This document shows, in pieces, positions 19,475 to 31,911 of a stretch of 64,000 nt of DNA (position 1 is its first letter; each line of letters begins with the position of its first letter). A program made the translations under genes and the position numbers. Under the pieces are notes generated by a model. The model was not told the origin of the DNA, ran no database searches, and was given only the letters and a program-made list of their open reading frames with translations. Location of the stretch: the NCBI GenBank assembly GCA_030295235.1, contig AP026138.1:868001-932000 (forward strand). The letters are read 5' to 3'. The stretch is from Fistulifera solaris. Lineage: Eukaryota; Bacillariophyta; Bacillariophyceae; Naviculales; Stauroneidaceae.

Positions 19475-22400
19475 ATGCAGGAAGTAGACGAAAACAATAT
19501 TACAAAGAATGATGATCACAATGATACAGTAACTACGACAGAAAAGGCAATGAAGGCTATCGAAACGGAAAGCAACAATTCAAATGATGATGATAATGAT
19601 GTTGTTATGAAAGATGCAGAAGAATCAGACGAAGAGAGAAATTTACCCGATAACAATAACAATGAAAATAGTACGAAAGAAGAAACAGCGGCGCATGTAG
19701 AAAATGGATCCACGGCGTCGCCAGAAAAGGATAACAATGACAATCACTTAACAAACACAGCAACAAAAGAAGAAGACGCGAATGATTCACACAATAACAA
19801 TGATATTACAAACGGAGAAACAGACACGGCGATGCAGCAGAATCAGCAACAACAACAACCCACAGAACCGTCGGCTTCCTCGTCCGCCGAGCACAAAAAG
19901 GAAACTACCGAGAAACCAGCAGCTCCGGCACCGCCTCCGCCTGTCATGAAAGGAACATTGTCGTGTGATATTGATCATCGTCGTCATCTCATTCGTGGAA
20001 TGTGGAATTACGAAAACTCAAATGTATTTCCGCCGCAACCATTTGAACTCGTACGGAATTTAGGACCGGATGAAGATAAGGAAGATTTGACCAAGGATGC
20101 CGAGTTTCACGGTTCCTTCCGTCTAGCTTACTTCCATACTACGTCGAAAGGGAAACAAAAGAGCGAATTAAAGTTATACAAGAGACCGGAGTCAATGTCA
20201 AATTCACAAAAGTGGAGGGAAGTGACGACGAATACAAAGTCGACGGAAAAGGGACGAATCAATTCGGGATTTTTCACATTTACGGGACAGCAACACGCAG
20301 TAAAATGGAAGGTGATAATTCATTGAGTGTCGTTTTGCGAAAGCGATACGAAGTATCCGATCAACCCGCTGCCGCTTCCGCGTCGACGACGCCGAACGTC
20401 GTCACTTCATCTCTGGCAATGATCTCGGCAGAAACAGACAATGGTCCGCTTCCACCTCCTGCGACTTCCTTTGCTACGGGAGTGGTATGTTTGCGAGGAA
20501 AGATACATCAAGAAACATCGGCAGAATTGGGAATCGAGGATGTCGTTTACCGTATTAGTGGCATGTGGTCGACCGGTCTCGATAAAATCCTGGAAGACCC
20601 GGACAATACCAAAGGCCTCTGCAATAGATTTGAATACGAGCACAAAAGCTCACAGCCGTCTTCTACGTTCCCAGTGTCGGGGCGTTACAGTGGATGGTTT
20701 GATCTGAGTGCGGAAGATGGAAGCAGAACCAGGATCAACGAGAGAGATGTCACTTTGAAGTTTCGCAAAAATAGCGAGGGGTACCACAATGTTGAAGGAA
20801 AAGGGAGCAACGTATTTGGAAAATACAGCATCACAGGAACTTTGACATCGGACCATATTCTGACGATTTTTCGTCATTTTCAACCCCGCAAAATCAAGTC
20901 TTCGAGCAGCAAAGTTGGTGTAGCCCCGGCTTCGGGGGCGACGAATGGTAGTACGGTACGTCGGCCTTCGCTTTCTATGGAGGATGCGAAGTTGAAATTA
21001 GACGACGTGCAACTACCAGAAGGTGAGACTCCAGATGCAATTTCACCACCCGCGAATGGAAGCTACTCGGCAGTGTCAAGGGGTGTTCTACGGGTGAATC
21101 CCGACGGATCTCACAGCTGCCAGGGCAAGTGGGCCGAGATGAGAGACCACTTTAACACAGGGCAGACAAGTCCCTTTAGCTTTCGCTTGGAAGCTCACTT
21201 TGCCACAGAACCGTCGGATGGATCGGAGCAACGGTCATTTCCTCAGGATTCTCCCATGTACAGAGGTACTTTTCAACTCAAGAAAGGCGCGTCTAGGTAT
21301 ACAACTGTGGTGGACCAGCAAATAGTCATGAAGTTTCAGTTGAACAATCAAGGCTCCTTCAACGTTCACGGGAAAGGGATAAACGCCATCGGAGAGTTCG
21401 CGTTGATTGGTACGCTGATCATGAGTGGCAAAACTGGGGGTCAGGTTGAACTCTACCGCATGTATCCACAAGAAAAACTCGCGGCTCCCCCACCACCTAT
21501 CAAGTCAGCAACGGAAAACGGCAGTTCCAGTTCTTTGCCAGGACCCGACACCGCCGCGCCTCCGAAGATACCCGCTCCGTCCCATCTGCCAATGCAACGA
21601 CGAGAATCATCTCGCTTAGTAAAATTGCCGTCGCGCCTGGAAGACGATGATCCGTCGGCTCAACTTAGTCGAATCATGGAGAAGTGTTCCCAAATTCTTC
21701 GTATCATTCGTGAAAAAGATGTTGAATTGGGCGCCTTCTTCTCCGAGCCTGTGGACCCTGTCGCCCTGGGCATCCCTACATACTTCCAGATTGTGAAGGA
21801 GCCCATGGATTTGAGAACGATTTACAGGAAGATGGAAGCGAATCAGGTCGACTCGCCTGAAGAATTTGCACGCCTCGTCAGACTTGTTTTCGAGAACGCC
21901 ATGACATTCAATATTGACCCTGCCCATTCGGTTCACCAAGCAGCCCGCAACCTTCTTGTGCTCTTTAATCAAAAGTTTCGAGATGCAGAACGTACGATCC
22001 AAAACATTAGAAGGTCCCATGGCGATGAATTGAAAAGAAAGATGATAAGAAACGCAGACGGGGCGAAGAGCTGATTAGTCTGAAGCAACGTCGGTTGGAA
22101 GAGGCAAAAGCCATGTCAGCTTCTAATACAAGTGCTATTGCAGCTTTAGTGGCGGCGGCTCCGATTGGTAATCCTTCGAATGTGACGCGTTCTGAGTTCT
22201 TGAAGCTCATTGATGTCATTCAGCAACTGCAGCAACAAGTTGTTCAGACGCACACAGCTCTTGCAGAACTTTGTCCAGGCGATGAAAGTGACATGAAGGT
22301 GTCCAGTTTGTCGGCGTACCCCAGCACAAACTCGATTCCACAGTCGATTACACCAGCCTTTGATACAAAGAAGAAGCAAGTGCGACGAAAATCGGAGAAC

Positions 22401-23473
22401 GCGATGGCCCCACCTGTGGAAGTATACGATGAACTACCGTTGACGCTTGAGGAACAAGAGCTATTGACTGAGACGATTAACGAACTACCCCCAGAGCATC
22501 TTGGTGGTGTAATACAAATACTGAGAGAGGCTGCACCGGTGGGAGCCGATGAAGAAGAAATCGACCTTGATATTGACCAACTTGATAATCGAACTCAGCG
22601 TAAATTGCTTGCTCACGTGTCGAAGGTAAGAATAATCGCACGTCGTTGGGATTGTTGCGGGAGCGTCATTCATAAACAGTACACTGATTTCGGTTCTATT
22701 ATCTTTTGCGAACTGTACAGTTTGTGAAGAAGACCAAGGTCAAAGGAAGAAAACGACCCGTGTCGAAATCTCCCGTGCCCAAAAGGCAAAAGACGAATGA
22801 CACCACGTCGACGAAGTCAAAGGCATCTGTTGCTAGTGCTGGATCTGATCCATTCTTTGCCTTCAACAAAGACAACAGTGAATCGGATGATGACGACTCG
22901 GATGATGGTGAATCATCGTCTAAACCGACTGCTGTTTCCGAGACGAAAAAGCAGAACGGCAAAGTCTTTGAATTGAATACCAACACCGTCGACGAAGATC
23001 TCGATGACGATGATAACGATGACGATGAAGATATTGCCGCTAACTGGAATATGAAGACAACTACAGCCAGTGCTAGTCAAGGCAAGTCAGCAGATGACGA
23101 CGACGATTGGGGAGCCGCTCGGGAACAAGCGGCAGCCGCGAAAGCGCGCGAAGCCGAACGAAAAGCCCGCGAAGAGAAAATGAAAAAGGAAGCTGAAGAA
23201 TTGAAGAATCAACGCTTGGCGGACGCTGCCGCTCAAGTAGAAGAAATACGTGCCCAGCGCGAAGAAGAGGAAGCCAAGAATGCTCGTCTACGCGAACAAG
23301 AAGCGGAAGAAGCACGGAAGGCGGCACGAGAAGCGCTTCGTGCCCAAGTTCAATCCGTAGAGCAAACGGTTGATTTGGGCGACTCACAACGGGATTTAAT
23401 GAAACAATATGAGCAGAGTTTTCTCGACAAGGATTATGGAAGCGCTAGTCCTTCTTCGGACTTTGGATTTTAA
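19475..23473 (+). CDS. BET-family bromodomain protein (3 N-terminal repeats, bromodomain, NET), frame broken twice
   Basis: The exons are 19475-22625 and 22721-23473, with a 95-bp intron just after LLAHVSK. Two frame changes, one missing A in each of 20170-20172 and 22033-22036, must be allowed; the total is then 1301 residues. The order is an acidic Asn-rich N-terminus, then three related beta-rich repeats (~160-290, 335-470, 535-665), each ending in a K-G-x-N-x-F/I-G-x-F/Y-x-I/L-x-G-T pattern. A bromodomain follows at ~730-837 (GIPTYFQIVKEPMDL, ENAMTFN with the acetyl-lysine Asn). A NET domain is at ~988-1050 (LTLEEQELLTETINELPPEH). The tail is acidic, then a Glu/Ala/Arg coiled coil. BET proteins read acetylated histones to control transcription. 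The N-terminal repeats are not a known BET module to me. Confidence 0.87.
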
Positions 23474-23873
23474 ATCAGAAGAAACGAAACTTTGGGATAA
23501 TGCTATATGCGCAGGGGGACGACGGCATGCTTTGCGTTTGGAAGTTGTACTTGATTATGTAATTCTTTTCTAATGGGATACTGTTATTGTTTCGATGTGC
23601 AGTATTGCAACTCGGGTTATCGTTTAAAACGAGTTCGTCTTGATAAAGTTTGCAACAATCCACAGGCCGTCTTGCGCCGTCCGGTGATTTTCTACGCAGT
23701 GTCACGTAGCTTTTGTACCGCGACAGCTCGTACAGCTTCCACACGTTTTCTCAAAGGCCATGAGGCCGCGCGCTCTTTGCATTTTCTTCATTGCTTATCG
23801 AGGACGTTTCATTCTTTTGCTATCATCATTGCAACTGCTCTCCGTTGATATTTGATTTGCGAATAAGAAGAAA
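23474..23873. other. Intergenic, no gene seen
   Basis: This 400-bp stretch lies between same-strand genes. A 91-codon frame at 23573-23848 has no recognisable features. It probably contains the eIF4E promoter. Confidence 0.5.
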
Positions 23874-24601
23874 ATGGGAGATATTCCGGAAGGCGAGCAT
23901 CGCTTACAAAACGGTACGCAGATGAGAAATCTTAATCAATTTTTTGTTGCAAATCTTGCTGCTTTTCATTCACTTCTTTCGTGTTATATATGGTTTGTCT
24001 TAATTCTTACACACGTACGCACCCATACACTGCAGAATGGGTCTTGTGGGAGCACAAAGCCGCCGGTGGCGGTGCAAAATCCTCCAATCAGTGGAAAGAA
24101 AACATGAGTGAATTGTGTCACATTCGAACAGTTGAAGATTTTTGGAGAAATTTCAATCACATTCCCAAACCCTCCGAAGTTTTCTTTGACGGAGAATCCC
24201 GCAAAAAAGTCGGTCCGACAGCCAAGACCATTGAAGAGTATTCGCTATTTAAAAAGGGAATTGAGCCGGAATGGGGTGATCCGGCTAATATTGTAGGCGG
24301 AGAATGGTTCTGCCGACAATCATTCGAACCGGAATTGTTGGATCTGTACTGGATGAACTTGGCTATGAGTGTCATTGGAGAAACAATGGAGACCGATAGT
24401 CCCGAAGATACGGTGAATGGCGTTCGTGTTGTGGACAAATCGCGTGGACAGTATCCCATGTTCAAACTGGAGTTGTGGGTTCGCACTCGCCGTCCGGGCG
24501 ACAAAGATCGATTGCTCAAGCGATTGCAGGAAATCATCAAGGATGGTCAACACCCTCGATTCAAATTACAACCCAAGTTCGAGTGGAAGGATCACTCCTA
24601 A
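23874..24601 (+). CDS. EIF4E: Translation initiation factor eIF4E, 2 exons
   Basis: Exon 1 is 23874-23913 and exon 2 is 24036-24601. The 122-bp intron (GTACGC...CTGCAG) joins QN to EWVLWEHK, giving 201 residues. The fold is clear: VLWEH strand, NQW (first cap Trp), VEDFWRNFNHI, YSLFKKGIEPEW (second cap Trp), GGEWF, WMNLAMSVIGE and VVDKSRGQYPMFKLELWVR. eIF4E binds the mRNA 5' cap and recruits eIF4G. The Glu that normally follows the second cap Trp (WE in human) is Gly-Asp here, so guanine recognition may differ slightly. The 201-residue length fits the conserved core with a short N-terminus. Confidence 0.92.
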
Positions 24602-24690
24602 ACGCAGATTCTATTATGGAGTCGATTCGTAGCAAGATTCTATGTTTAAGGACTACCTAGTAACTCTTGTTCCCTTTTTATGGTATCTAT

Positions 24691-25893
24691 TTACGAGGAG
24701 ACCTTCGGTGAATACCAACTCTTTGCCTGACCCATCCAAGCAATCATTTTTTCATTAATTATATCTGGAACTTCATCGTGCGGGCAATGTCCTACGCCTG
24801 GCAAGACATCGAGCTGCCAAAAGTAAGATGGTTTAGGAAGAGCGTTTGAGTTTCCTTCCCCGTTCTGTTGAAAATAAAAAGTCTCCAACCCTGTCGCGGG
24901 ATGTGCACCCGCGTTATACGGAGTCCAGGGATCATCCTGGCCCCACAGAGCCAAGACAGGACACTGCAAGGTCGGCAAGATGGATTCCGGAGTCGGCCCG
25001 GGAGGACCACCAAACACAGATAGAAACACATCACGTGCTCCCTCATCGTCTGCCGGTGCCAAGAGTATTTCAAGCAGCTCTTCATCAACATTAGAGACAC
25101 CATTCACACCGTATACACCATTTTTCGATAATATTGTTTGTACATTCTCTCGCGTACGAAAATTTTCAAAGAATCGAGGTCCAAAGAAAGGTCCTTGAAT
25201 GAATACTTTTTGAACGACAAACAAGATCGGCCGCGCCCACAGAGGAACATCTTCGTATCGAAAGCCAGTCATACCGCCACTGCAATTGAACAGCACGAGA
25301 CCTCGGACCGCATGGGGTAATAATTGTGCGACCATGAGAGAACACAATCCTCCAATCGAATTACCGGCCACAACCCATGATTCTTTCTCCTTCTGCGCAA
25401 CGATGAAGTCACGCAATAGTTCCGCAAACAATTCCATACTGTACGGTACATTTGCTGGTTTATCACTGGCCCCGAATCCGAGCAAATCGACCGCATATAC
25501 GCGATAACCAGCTTGCACAAGTGCAGGAAATTGGTAACGAAAGTGATTGACATTCGCGCCGAAACCATGAATGAGCAACACAGGCGGGCCTTCTCCTTCG
25601 ACACGATAATTTATATTGTATTGTTTGCCTTGATACTTCCACGAAAATGATTCATAGACGCGTCGCACTTGGGGAGGCATCCGAGCTGTAGATGTCGTTG
25701 ATAGATTTGCCGCATCCTCTGCAGTCATTCCCACAGCATTCGATTGTTGCGGTTGCGGTTGCGGTGATTCGGGTGAAGAGAACTGTCGCATCGATTTTCT
25801 TATCGAGTGCTTCGTCGGTAACAAAGCAAAGCTTTGACACGAGATGACGAAACAAGAAAAAGCTATCAAAGTTCTCATAGAGTTGCAATGCAT
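24691..25893 (-). CDS. Plastid alpha/beta hydrolase, pheophytinase-like
   Basis: The protein has 400 residues in one exon. The N-terminal stretch (LIAFSCFVISCQSFALLP) is a signal peptide with an S-F cleavage motif typical of diatom plastid presequences. A Gln/Pro-rich transit-like segment follows. The hydrolase core has the oxyanion HGFGAN, a nucleophile elbow GNSIGG with the catalytic Ser, the acid in WGQDDPWTP, and the catalytic His in GVGHCPHDEVP. GNSIGG and GHCPHDE are characteristic of pheophytin pheophorbide hydrolase and close relatives. A role in phytol removal or chlorophyll turnover is inferred; related plastid esterases cannot be excluded. It converges on eIF4E with 89 bp between stops. 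Confidence 0.85.
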   Translation of the reverse strand: MHCNSMRTLIAFSCFVISCQSFALLPTKHSIRKSMRQFSSPESPQPQPQQSNAVGMTAEDAANLSTTSTARMPPQVRRVYESFSWKYQGKQYNINYRVEGEGPPVLLIHGFGANVNHFRYQFPALVQAGYRVYAVDLLGFGASDKPANVPYSMELFAELLRDFIVAQKEKESWVVAGNSIGGLCSLMVAQLLPHAVRGLVLFNCSGGMTGFRYEDVPLWARPILFVVQKVFIQGPFFGPRFFENFRTRENVQTILSKNGVYGVNGVSNVDEELLEILLAPADDEGARDVFLSVFGGPPGPTPESILPTLQCPVLALWGQDDPWTPYNAGAHPATGLETFYFQQNGEGNSNALPKPSYFWQLDVLPGVGHCPHDEVPDIINEKMIAWMGQAKSWYSPKVSS

Positions 25894-26603
25894 CTTGTTG
25901 TTGTATGATTTGTCAGCGAAATGTGTCTTTCTTGAAGGAACAGAACCAAGTATTAGTAGAGAAAGATAACAATAGAAGAAAAGAAAGGAAAATCTTGAGA
26001 ACGGTTCAACTATAAAGCTTTTGCTTCGCTATAAAATAATGAGAAAGCAAAAGACGACGAAGAATGACGAGATCCATTTTCAAAACAGTTCCGAAAAGCG
26101 GGTTCGATCCCCATTAACGAAGCCGATGAGCGTTCAGGATATCTCACATTCAGGACTGAAATCGAGTCGCGAAAAAAGTCACATACACATTAAGGCTATA
26201 GTGAATGCTTCTAGGACGGCGAAGTCGAGGAAGAGCGAGCTCTAGGCAGGGCGTTGTGTCGTAACTATGGCTAATTTCCATACTAAGCATAACTTTAAGG
26301 TGCACTATGACTTTATGGTAAGGTATTGCGACAAATACACAAAGGTGCAGGATCTAAGTTGGATTGGACGTAGCGAGTCGAGAACTTGAGTGCAAACAAT
26401 TACGCTGAAGGTTTGTGTAAATACACATACGGTGAAACAATCGCATTTCTATCAACGAAATAGCAATCACTCATAGCAAAGCCATCTAAGTGCTATCTTT
26501 CAAGGATTGAAAAGTAGATTGTAGCTTCTTACAAATTTCCGAACGGTGGGAGAAATCAATTCTCGATTCTTGGCTATCAAATCCCTCCTATCTTTCACTC
26601 CTT
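25894..26603. other. Intergenic, no gene seen
   Basis: This 710-bp region lies between two minus-strand genes. A GGTTCGATCC string near 26102 resembles a tRNA B box, but no tRNA can be folded around it. A 74-codon frame at 26021-26245 lacks recognisable features. Confidence 0.5.
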
Positions 26604-29587
26604 CTATCCCGTAGTTTCCTTTTGAATCAATTCAACCATGGATATTGGTTTCCAAGGCAGCGACGGGTTTTCACAAGCATACACCACGTTGGATTCCAGA
26701 TAAATGGGTGTCTTACCAAATACAAAAACCTGCTTGCCACTACTTGATTGGCTATTCATTGATTTGGGTTGAAACAAAATATCGTGTTCACGTGCCAACT
26801 CTTCAACGACTTCCCGAAAGGTCGGTATGGCCGTCTGAGTTTGTCGTCGCAATCGAATTTGTGCTTCCACAAAAGCGGTGTCGCCACCTTCCATGCGGTA
26901 GTAATCATCGTCCGCTCGTTTCTTGGCTTCCGCGACACGACGGGCCAACACGGTCTGATAGGAGACAGGATCCGACGGATAGAGCACGTCGTCCACGGGG
27001 ACATACGGTACTAACATTTGTAACACGGCATTGAAATACCGACAAATCATTTCGTCGTGGAAAAGTAGGATCTGCGATACTTTGCTCCCATTGACATAAA
27101 GCAATTGCGACTTGAAATTTGCATAGGTTGCTGCCACCTCAGTTGCGTGACCTTCGACGATTCTATCGTGTTGCAATATTACCCAATTCGACATTACTTC
27201 GCCTTCCAACAGGCTCAAAAACATTTCATCGGACAAAAGACCCACTTCATGCATCTCAAGCGTCTTGAATAAAAAAGCGAGTGTCTTTGTTGTTCTCTAG
27301 TACGGATTGCGACAAAGCTCGTGCCAGACGTGGTGTTACAGACGTAGCCATCATCGAGTGAATTGTTTCCTTTTTGAACAGAATCTTCCACGGCATAAGG
27401 CAGTGAACAATAGCATCCAAGAACTCCAAATCTTCAGATCGTTTCTGGTCCAAATACTGGACAGATTTTTGTAGTTTGCGTTTGCAATCCGATAAGAACG
27501 ACGACATAGATGCGATTCTCCCCAACTGCGCTATCCAGGGTAATATCCAAAGATCGAGACGATTGCGCAAATCACTTCCTTCCCATTGGGGCTTCCACTG
27601 AGCGACAGCGCGTGACAATCGATCGTGGATACATTGAAGCAGGATTTCATCTTGAAAACGTTGCCATACTGAATTCCTGCTTTCGTCCTCTTCATCAAAT
27701 CTGTTGGGTAGTACATTTTGATCATTATCGCTGCACTCGGTGCGTTTCTGGACTTTCTGATCGAGTGGCTGAATCATGCGTTCTAGTAATTCATAAAGGT
27801 TGACCCCTTCCCAGGACGACTGAATAGGGTCCCAGCGTGATGACTCAAATGCTTTCTTCGCAGTCGGCAGAAGATATTTAAGGGCAAGTGTTGACGCCAG
27901 CTTGTTGGCAGATGAAACATCTTTCACAGCTTTCGCCAGATGAAGAACCGACGCAATTATCTTCTCAGATACGTCGATGTCATCTTGAAGTGGCTTCCAT
28001 CCTTTCATTCTGTCCTCTACAAAGGTTCCAATGATGGAGGGGGAGCATGACATCCAAGAACTGCAGTTCTTTTCGATCTTGAGCGGAAAATATGTTCGAT
28101 ATACTTTGAATGTGCCGACTCAAACCCTTCAACGATGTATCTGCCTCGTCCGATGTAGGTGTTTTGTCAACACTAAGTAGGTGTTCCATCGATCTCAAAA
28201 TCTGATTGACTCTTTCCAATTTGTCAATTCGTTCCTCAAGGGCCTGGCTCTTTTCAATGTATTCCGTCACTTCAGACGCTGCGCTATCTAGTTTTCGTTC
28301 CGAAGATCGAACAAAGCTCGCTACAGAGTACACGCTGTTCTCTAGAGTCCCCAAGACCAGTGATACATTGTGTAATAATTCTTCTGCCAATGGAACTTCA
28401 ACAGACACGTATATGTCGTCCTTGTCTGCTAATGGTCCTCGCATGTCTATAACTTTCGTTTCCTGTTGCGGCGGCTGACTCATGATGTCTGTAAATGGAA
28501 TAACCGCCGGTCGCTGCCGCTTCTTGGACTTGATTTCTTTCGCACCACGCTTCCAACTTTTGTCGTGCATCAAATCTTGGGTATTCGGAAGAATGGATTT
28601 AAAGACGGAAATTGCTGTTGCCTCTTTATCAATGACGCTATGCTTTTCTTCACTTTCGTCTTTCCATTCAACACCCCGGACTTCGGCTTCAATCTGTCGA
28701 TTCGTCTTCAGTTGCGTCGCTTCCTTGAAATTCCCAAATCCTAACCCTAGATTCGCCGGTCTTACTTTAACTTCAATGGGTTTGGAAATGCCACTCACAG
28801 CATTCTCGGCACGTTTCTTAGAACCCAATCCTCCAGCTCCTTTGTATCCCATTTTGGCTAGTAGTTTCATACCGATCCCTTTAGTATGTTTCTCCCAAGT
28901 TCCGACCTTGACTGGGGGCTGCTGTGACGCGCGCGTTGTATTGAACGGTAAAGATGATGGTATCTGCTTCCCCGATTCTGTCAGTGGGTGTGACGCTTCG
29001 CTGTTTAATGACGCTGCGTTTTCGGTAGTGTCTTTAGGGTGTGTAGATAATGATGAAGTTGATGATTCTGTCGTAAAAGTGGGCCTCCGTCGCTTGCTGC
29101 CTTTTTGCAGTAAGGAAAGAAAATAATCATCTGCTTGTTGTTGCTTCTTTTGAAATTCCAGTTCTTGGGGCGTCGGCTCTTCTACTGATGTTTCAGCCGC
29201 AATGCGAACCGATGATTCTTTTTGCGCATTATTTTGGTCGTCATCTGCTTGTTGTTCGCTCTTTGTAGAGGCTTCAACTCCTTTCACAAACATGGGAGCT
29301 CCCAAATTGTTTTTCCTCCTGCTGCTGTTGTAAGGACCCTGCCCGTTCGATCGATTTCGTTTGCGAGTCGTACCTCCTTTTTCTTCACCTTCTGAATCAT
29401 CTAGAAACACGCCATAAGTTGCTTCTTCTTTCGAGGGACGCCGCCTGTTGTCATCGTTAAAATTATTATCGCCATCGTCGATGGTTGTGTATCGAAACCT
29501 GCCTCGTTTTCGAGTCAATCGTTCATCGTCGTCGTCGTCGTCGGAGGACGCGTTTATCACAGAATCTTCGTCGTCATCATACGACAT
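26604..29587 (-). CDS. TFIP11: Spliceosome disassembly factor TFIP11/Ntr1 (G-patch + GCFC), frame broken twice
   Basis: Three consecutive frames form one protein of 993 residues. This holds if one base is extra in each of the G5 run at 28039-28043 (MLPSIIGTFVEDRMKGW) and the A6 run at 27271-27276 (RFLFKTLEMHEVGLL). The N-terminus is acidic. The G-patch at about residue 225 reads WEKHTKGIGMKLLAKMGYKG then GGLGSKKRAEN, followed by SKPIEVKVRPANLGLGFG. A coiled coil leads into the GCFC-type helical domain (LWILPWIAQLGRI, LMPWKILF). The C-terminus has the TFIP11 ending (FREVVEELAREHDILFQP, KQVFVFGKTPIYLESNVVY). TFIP11/Ntr1 activates the DEAH helicase Prp43/DHX15 to release the intron lariat. Confidence 0.9.
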
Positions 29588-30144
29588 TTTCTATCTTACG
29601 CTTCAAGTCGGGAAAGAGTAACTTACAAGCAAAGCAGTTAGATCTTTGACAAGATTACAACATGGTCGAATTTTCGTTGTAGTTGGTACTGGTAGCAACG
29701 ATTGGAGCGTATCGCCTCAGGAAGAAAAAAAGTCTGGTAAGGTTAGAGATCACTTGTTGAAGCTGAACTATGCGGTGAAGTGTAGGTTCTCGGTAACTGA
29801 GATCACGAATGAGCCAGTCCGGGGAAACATGGTCTTTCGAGGCAATTACTATGGCTTGATACTCGATCCTAGATCGTAGACCGAAATAAGCTAAGCATAT
29901 GAGGTTACGGAATAAGGAGCCTAAAGTGATATGTGGTTAATGATGATTCAGATTGAACACAACGCATAGATGGTACTCAATATCATTCGTGCGAGATATT
30001 TTCTCAAGCAAGTTACCCAGCTACTTTCGCAGTTTATCGTAAGAGATAAATACATGCAAAAGAGCACATTCTATCAAACAACATCATCTGAAATGTTATT
30101 GAAGTAGTAGAAATTTCAACTACGCACCATGTGGTAATCATCTC
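29588..30144. other. Intergenic, TFIP11 promoter side
   Basis: This 557-bp region lies between minus-strand genes. Nothing is recognised beyond AT-rich sequence. Confidence 0.5.
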
Positions 30145-31257
30145 TCATGTCGAACTTGCACCGATAGTTGCAAAACGAGCCGAAACAAGCGATGCATCCT
30201 CGCTGCAGCTCTCATCATAAGATGTAACGGAAAAATCATTGTAGTACAGAAAGTGATCTTCGAATGAATGATCCGAACAGCTTTCAATATCATACAAGGA
30301 ATCCATATCGTCATCATCGACGGAGCACTCGTCATCCGACGTTACGTCCCAAGAGACCACCGGTGCATCACTCGACTGATTTTCACCGGAGGGAGACGAA
30401 CGGTTCATCATATCTCGAACATCTCCTAAAACAGTGTCTGTAGGCAAGCGTAATGCCGTTCTTTTCTTGACCGGAGAGAAAAATGCAAGAGCGCTATCTG
30501 TAGAGGAGTAGGTTGTCATGATTTGTTCTGATGATTTCCCAGTTGCTTCGGCTGGGGAGGTTCGATCTACCTTCAAAAGATTTAATGCCAGTGACTGTTG
30601 GAGACCCGTTTGCAGAGAGAATGACCGCCTATTTTTTCGCGGAGATGCCCGGTTGGGCGATACGAATTGAATTGTTTCATTTTGGCATGCTTCTTGAGAG
30701 ACCGCTGTCAGCATACCTGTAATTTCCTGACAAAGCGTTTGGGATATTGCTCGGCTCTTTTTTTGGGGCGAAAGAAGCCGAATAGGTTGTACTGGTGGAC
30801 TCATGGAAGAAGGCGTTGTTGACATGGAAGATCCAACCCCTGGAGACTGCATTTGTCTTATTGTCGTCATCTGATCCAGCGCTGATTCCCATCGTGATAT
30901 AGCTTTTGAGCTTTCAAATGACTGACAAAGTGATTTCGGCGACAAGCTCCAACTGTTCCTTCAAGTGACGGTTGATTTCGTTTGTCCTGATTAGCTTTTC
31001 GTGTCCGCTCGAATTCATCCACACTCACTTCCCTACAAGGTAAGTATTCGTGCCTGACAACATAAAAGGGAATCAGATCCGTGAGTGATACAGGCTTTGT
31101 GAAAAGTTATATTTACTTTCGGCACTTACATAGACGAAACTCGATCGTCTTCTGTGTTCAAGCGAAAGAACTGAACACGAACTTTGCCGAATTGTATCTT
31201 GCTCGATCTTTCTTGGAGAAAAGAGGATTCAGAGTCGTTACGGTGAAGCGATTTCAT
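30145..31257 (-). CDS. Ser-rich protein of unknown function, 2 exons, frame broken once
   Basis: The proposed start is the ATG at 31257 (MKSLHRNDSESS). An 88-bp intron at 31095-31182 (GTTCGT...CACAAAG) joins KIQFGK to PVSLTDLIPFYVVRHEYLP. A missing G next to 30958-30959 joins DKRNQPSLEG to NSWSLSPKSLCQSFESSKAI. The sum is then 341 residues in frame. The motif VSVDEFERTRK...SLEGNSWSLSP followed by a WESAL helix looks like a conserved core. The C-terminal half is Ser-rich with SPQKKSRA and SPVKKRTA motifs and ends in an acidic region. The SPxKK style recurs in the gene at 57801-59490. There is no signal peptide or known domain. The splice donor is not canonical, so the 5' structure is tentative. 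Confidence 0.6.
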
Positions 31258-31902
31258 TGTTTGATTGTATTTTACAGAAAGACGAGATAGAGAGAATAAT
31301 AATGAAAACGCAATCACCATCGCCACCTGGAGTAAACGGCTCAGTCGGTTGACACTTTGGGCTGCGGCGAGCGGCGGCGCGTTTGGTGGGCGTGGAACGT
31401 GAACGCCCAATAAGCATTTCTGTCTCACTTTCAGTCAGGTACAAGTCCCAAACTACTTTTCGTACGACAGATAGATCCCCAATGAGAGGCAGAATAAAGA
31501 CGGACCCATAAGATAGTACGGAAGACTTTCAGCCCGGGAATGAAAGAGCTATACAAAACAGCTACGGCGATTTTGTCTCTTGTCAGCGACAAAATTGGCT
31601 CTTTATGAATAAACACGAGTGTACAGTGTGAACGAGAAATCGGGAAATACCTAGTCATTAAGTCACTACTTATTGCCACTTTATAAAGAGTAAAGAGCGT
31701 GCGTTGACTAAGACCTACAACATATTTCATATTATCCGGTTTACCGGATATGAATAAAGTTCGCAATTTTCCAGTAATCACCAAGAATGTCTGTAGTCCA
31801 TGATGTCTTGTTTCTTGTGTCCTCTTTTCTCGTTCCACGTTTAAAGCGATGGTCCGTGGAGAGTGGGGGCCATGGGCCATAGCGACGGGCCACGAACAAG
31901 AC
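31258..31902. other. Intergenic, no gene seen
   Basis: A 157-codon minus-strand frame at 31431-31904 has no recognisable protein features and is judged spurious. A CCGGTTTACCGG palindrome lies at ~31737. The stretch ends at the target duplication of the MITE. Confidence 0.45.
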
Positions 31903-31911
31903 ACAATGAAC

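Noticed and set aside
26090-26120. tRNA-like B box (GGTTCGATCC)
   Set aside because: The string fits the box, but the T-arm does not pair (GCGGG against CCCAT) and no acceptor or D-arm can be found upstream.
31431-31904. 157-codon minus-strand gene
   Set aside because: The translation shows no domain, signal or compositional pattern of a real protein, and it abuts the MITE.
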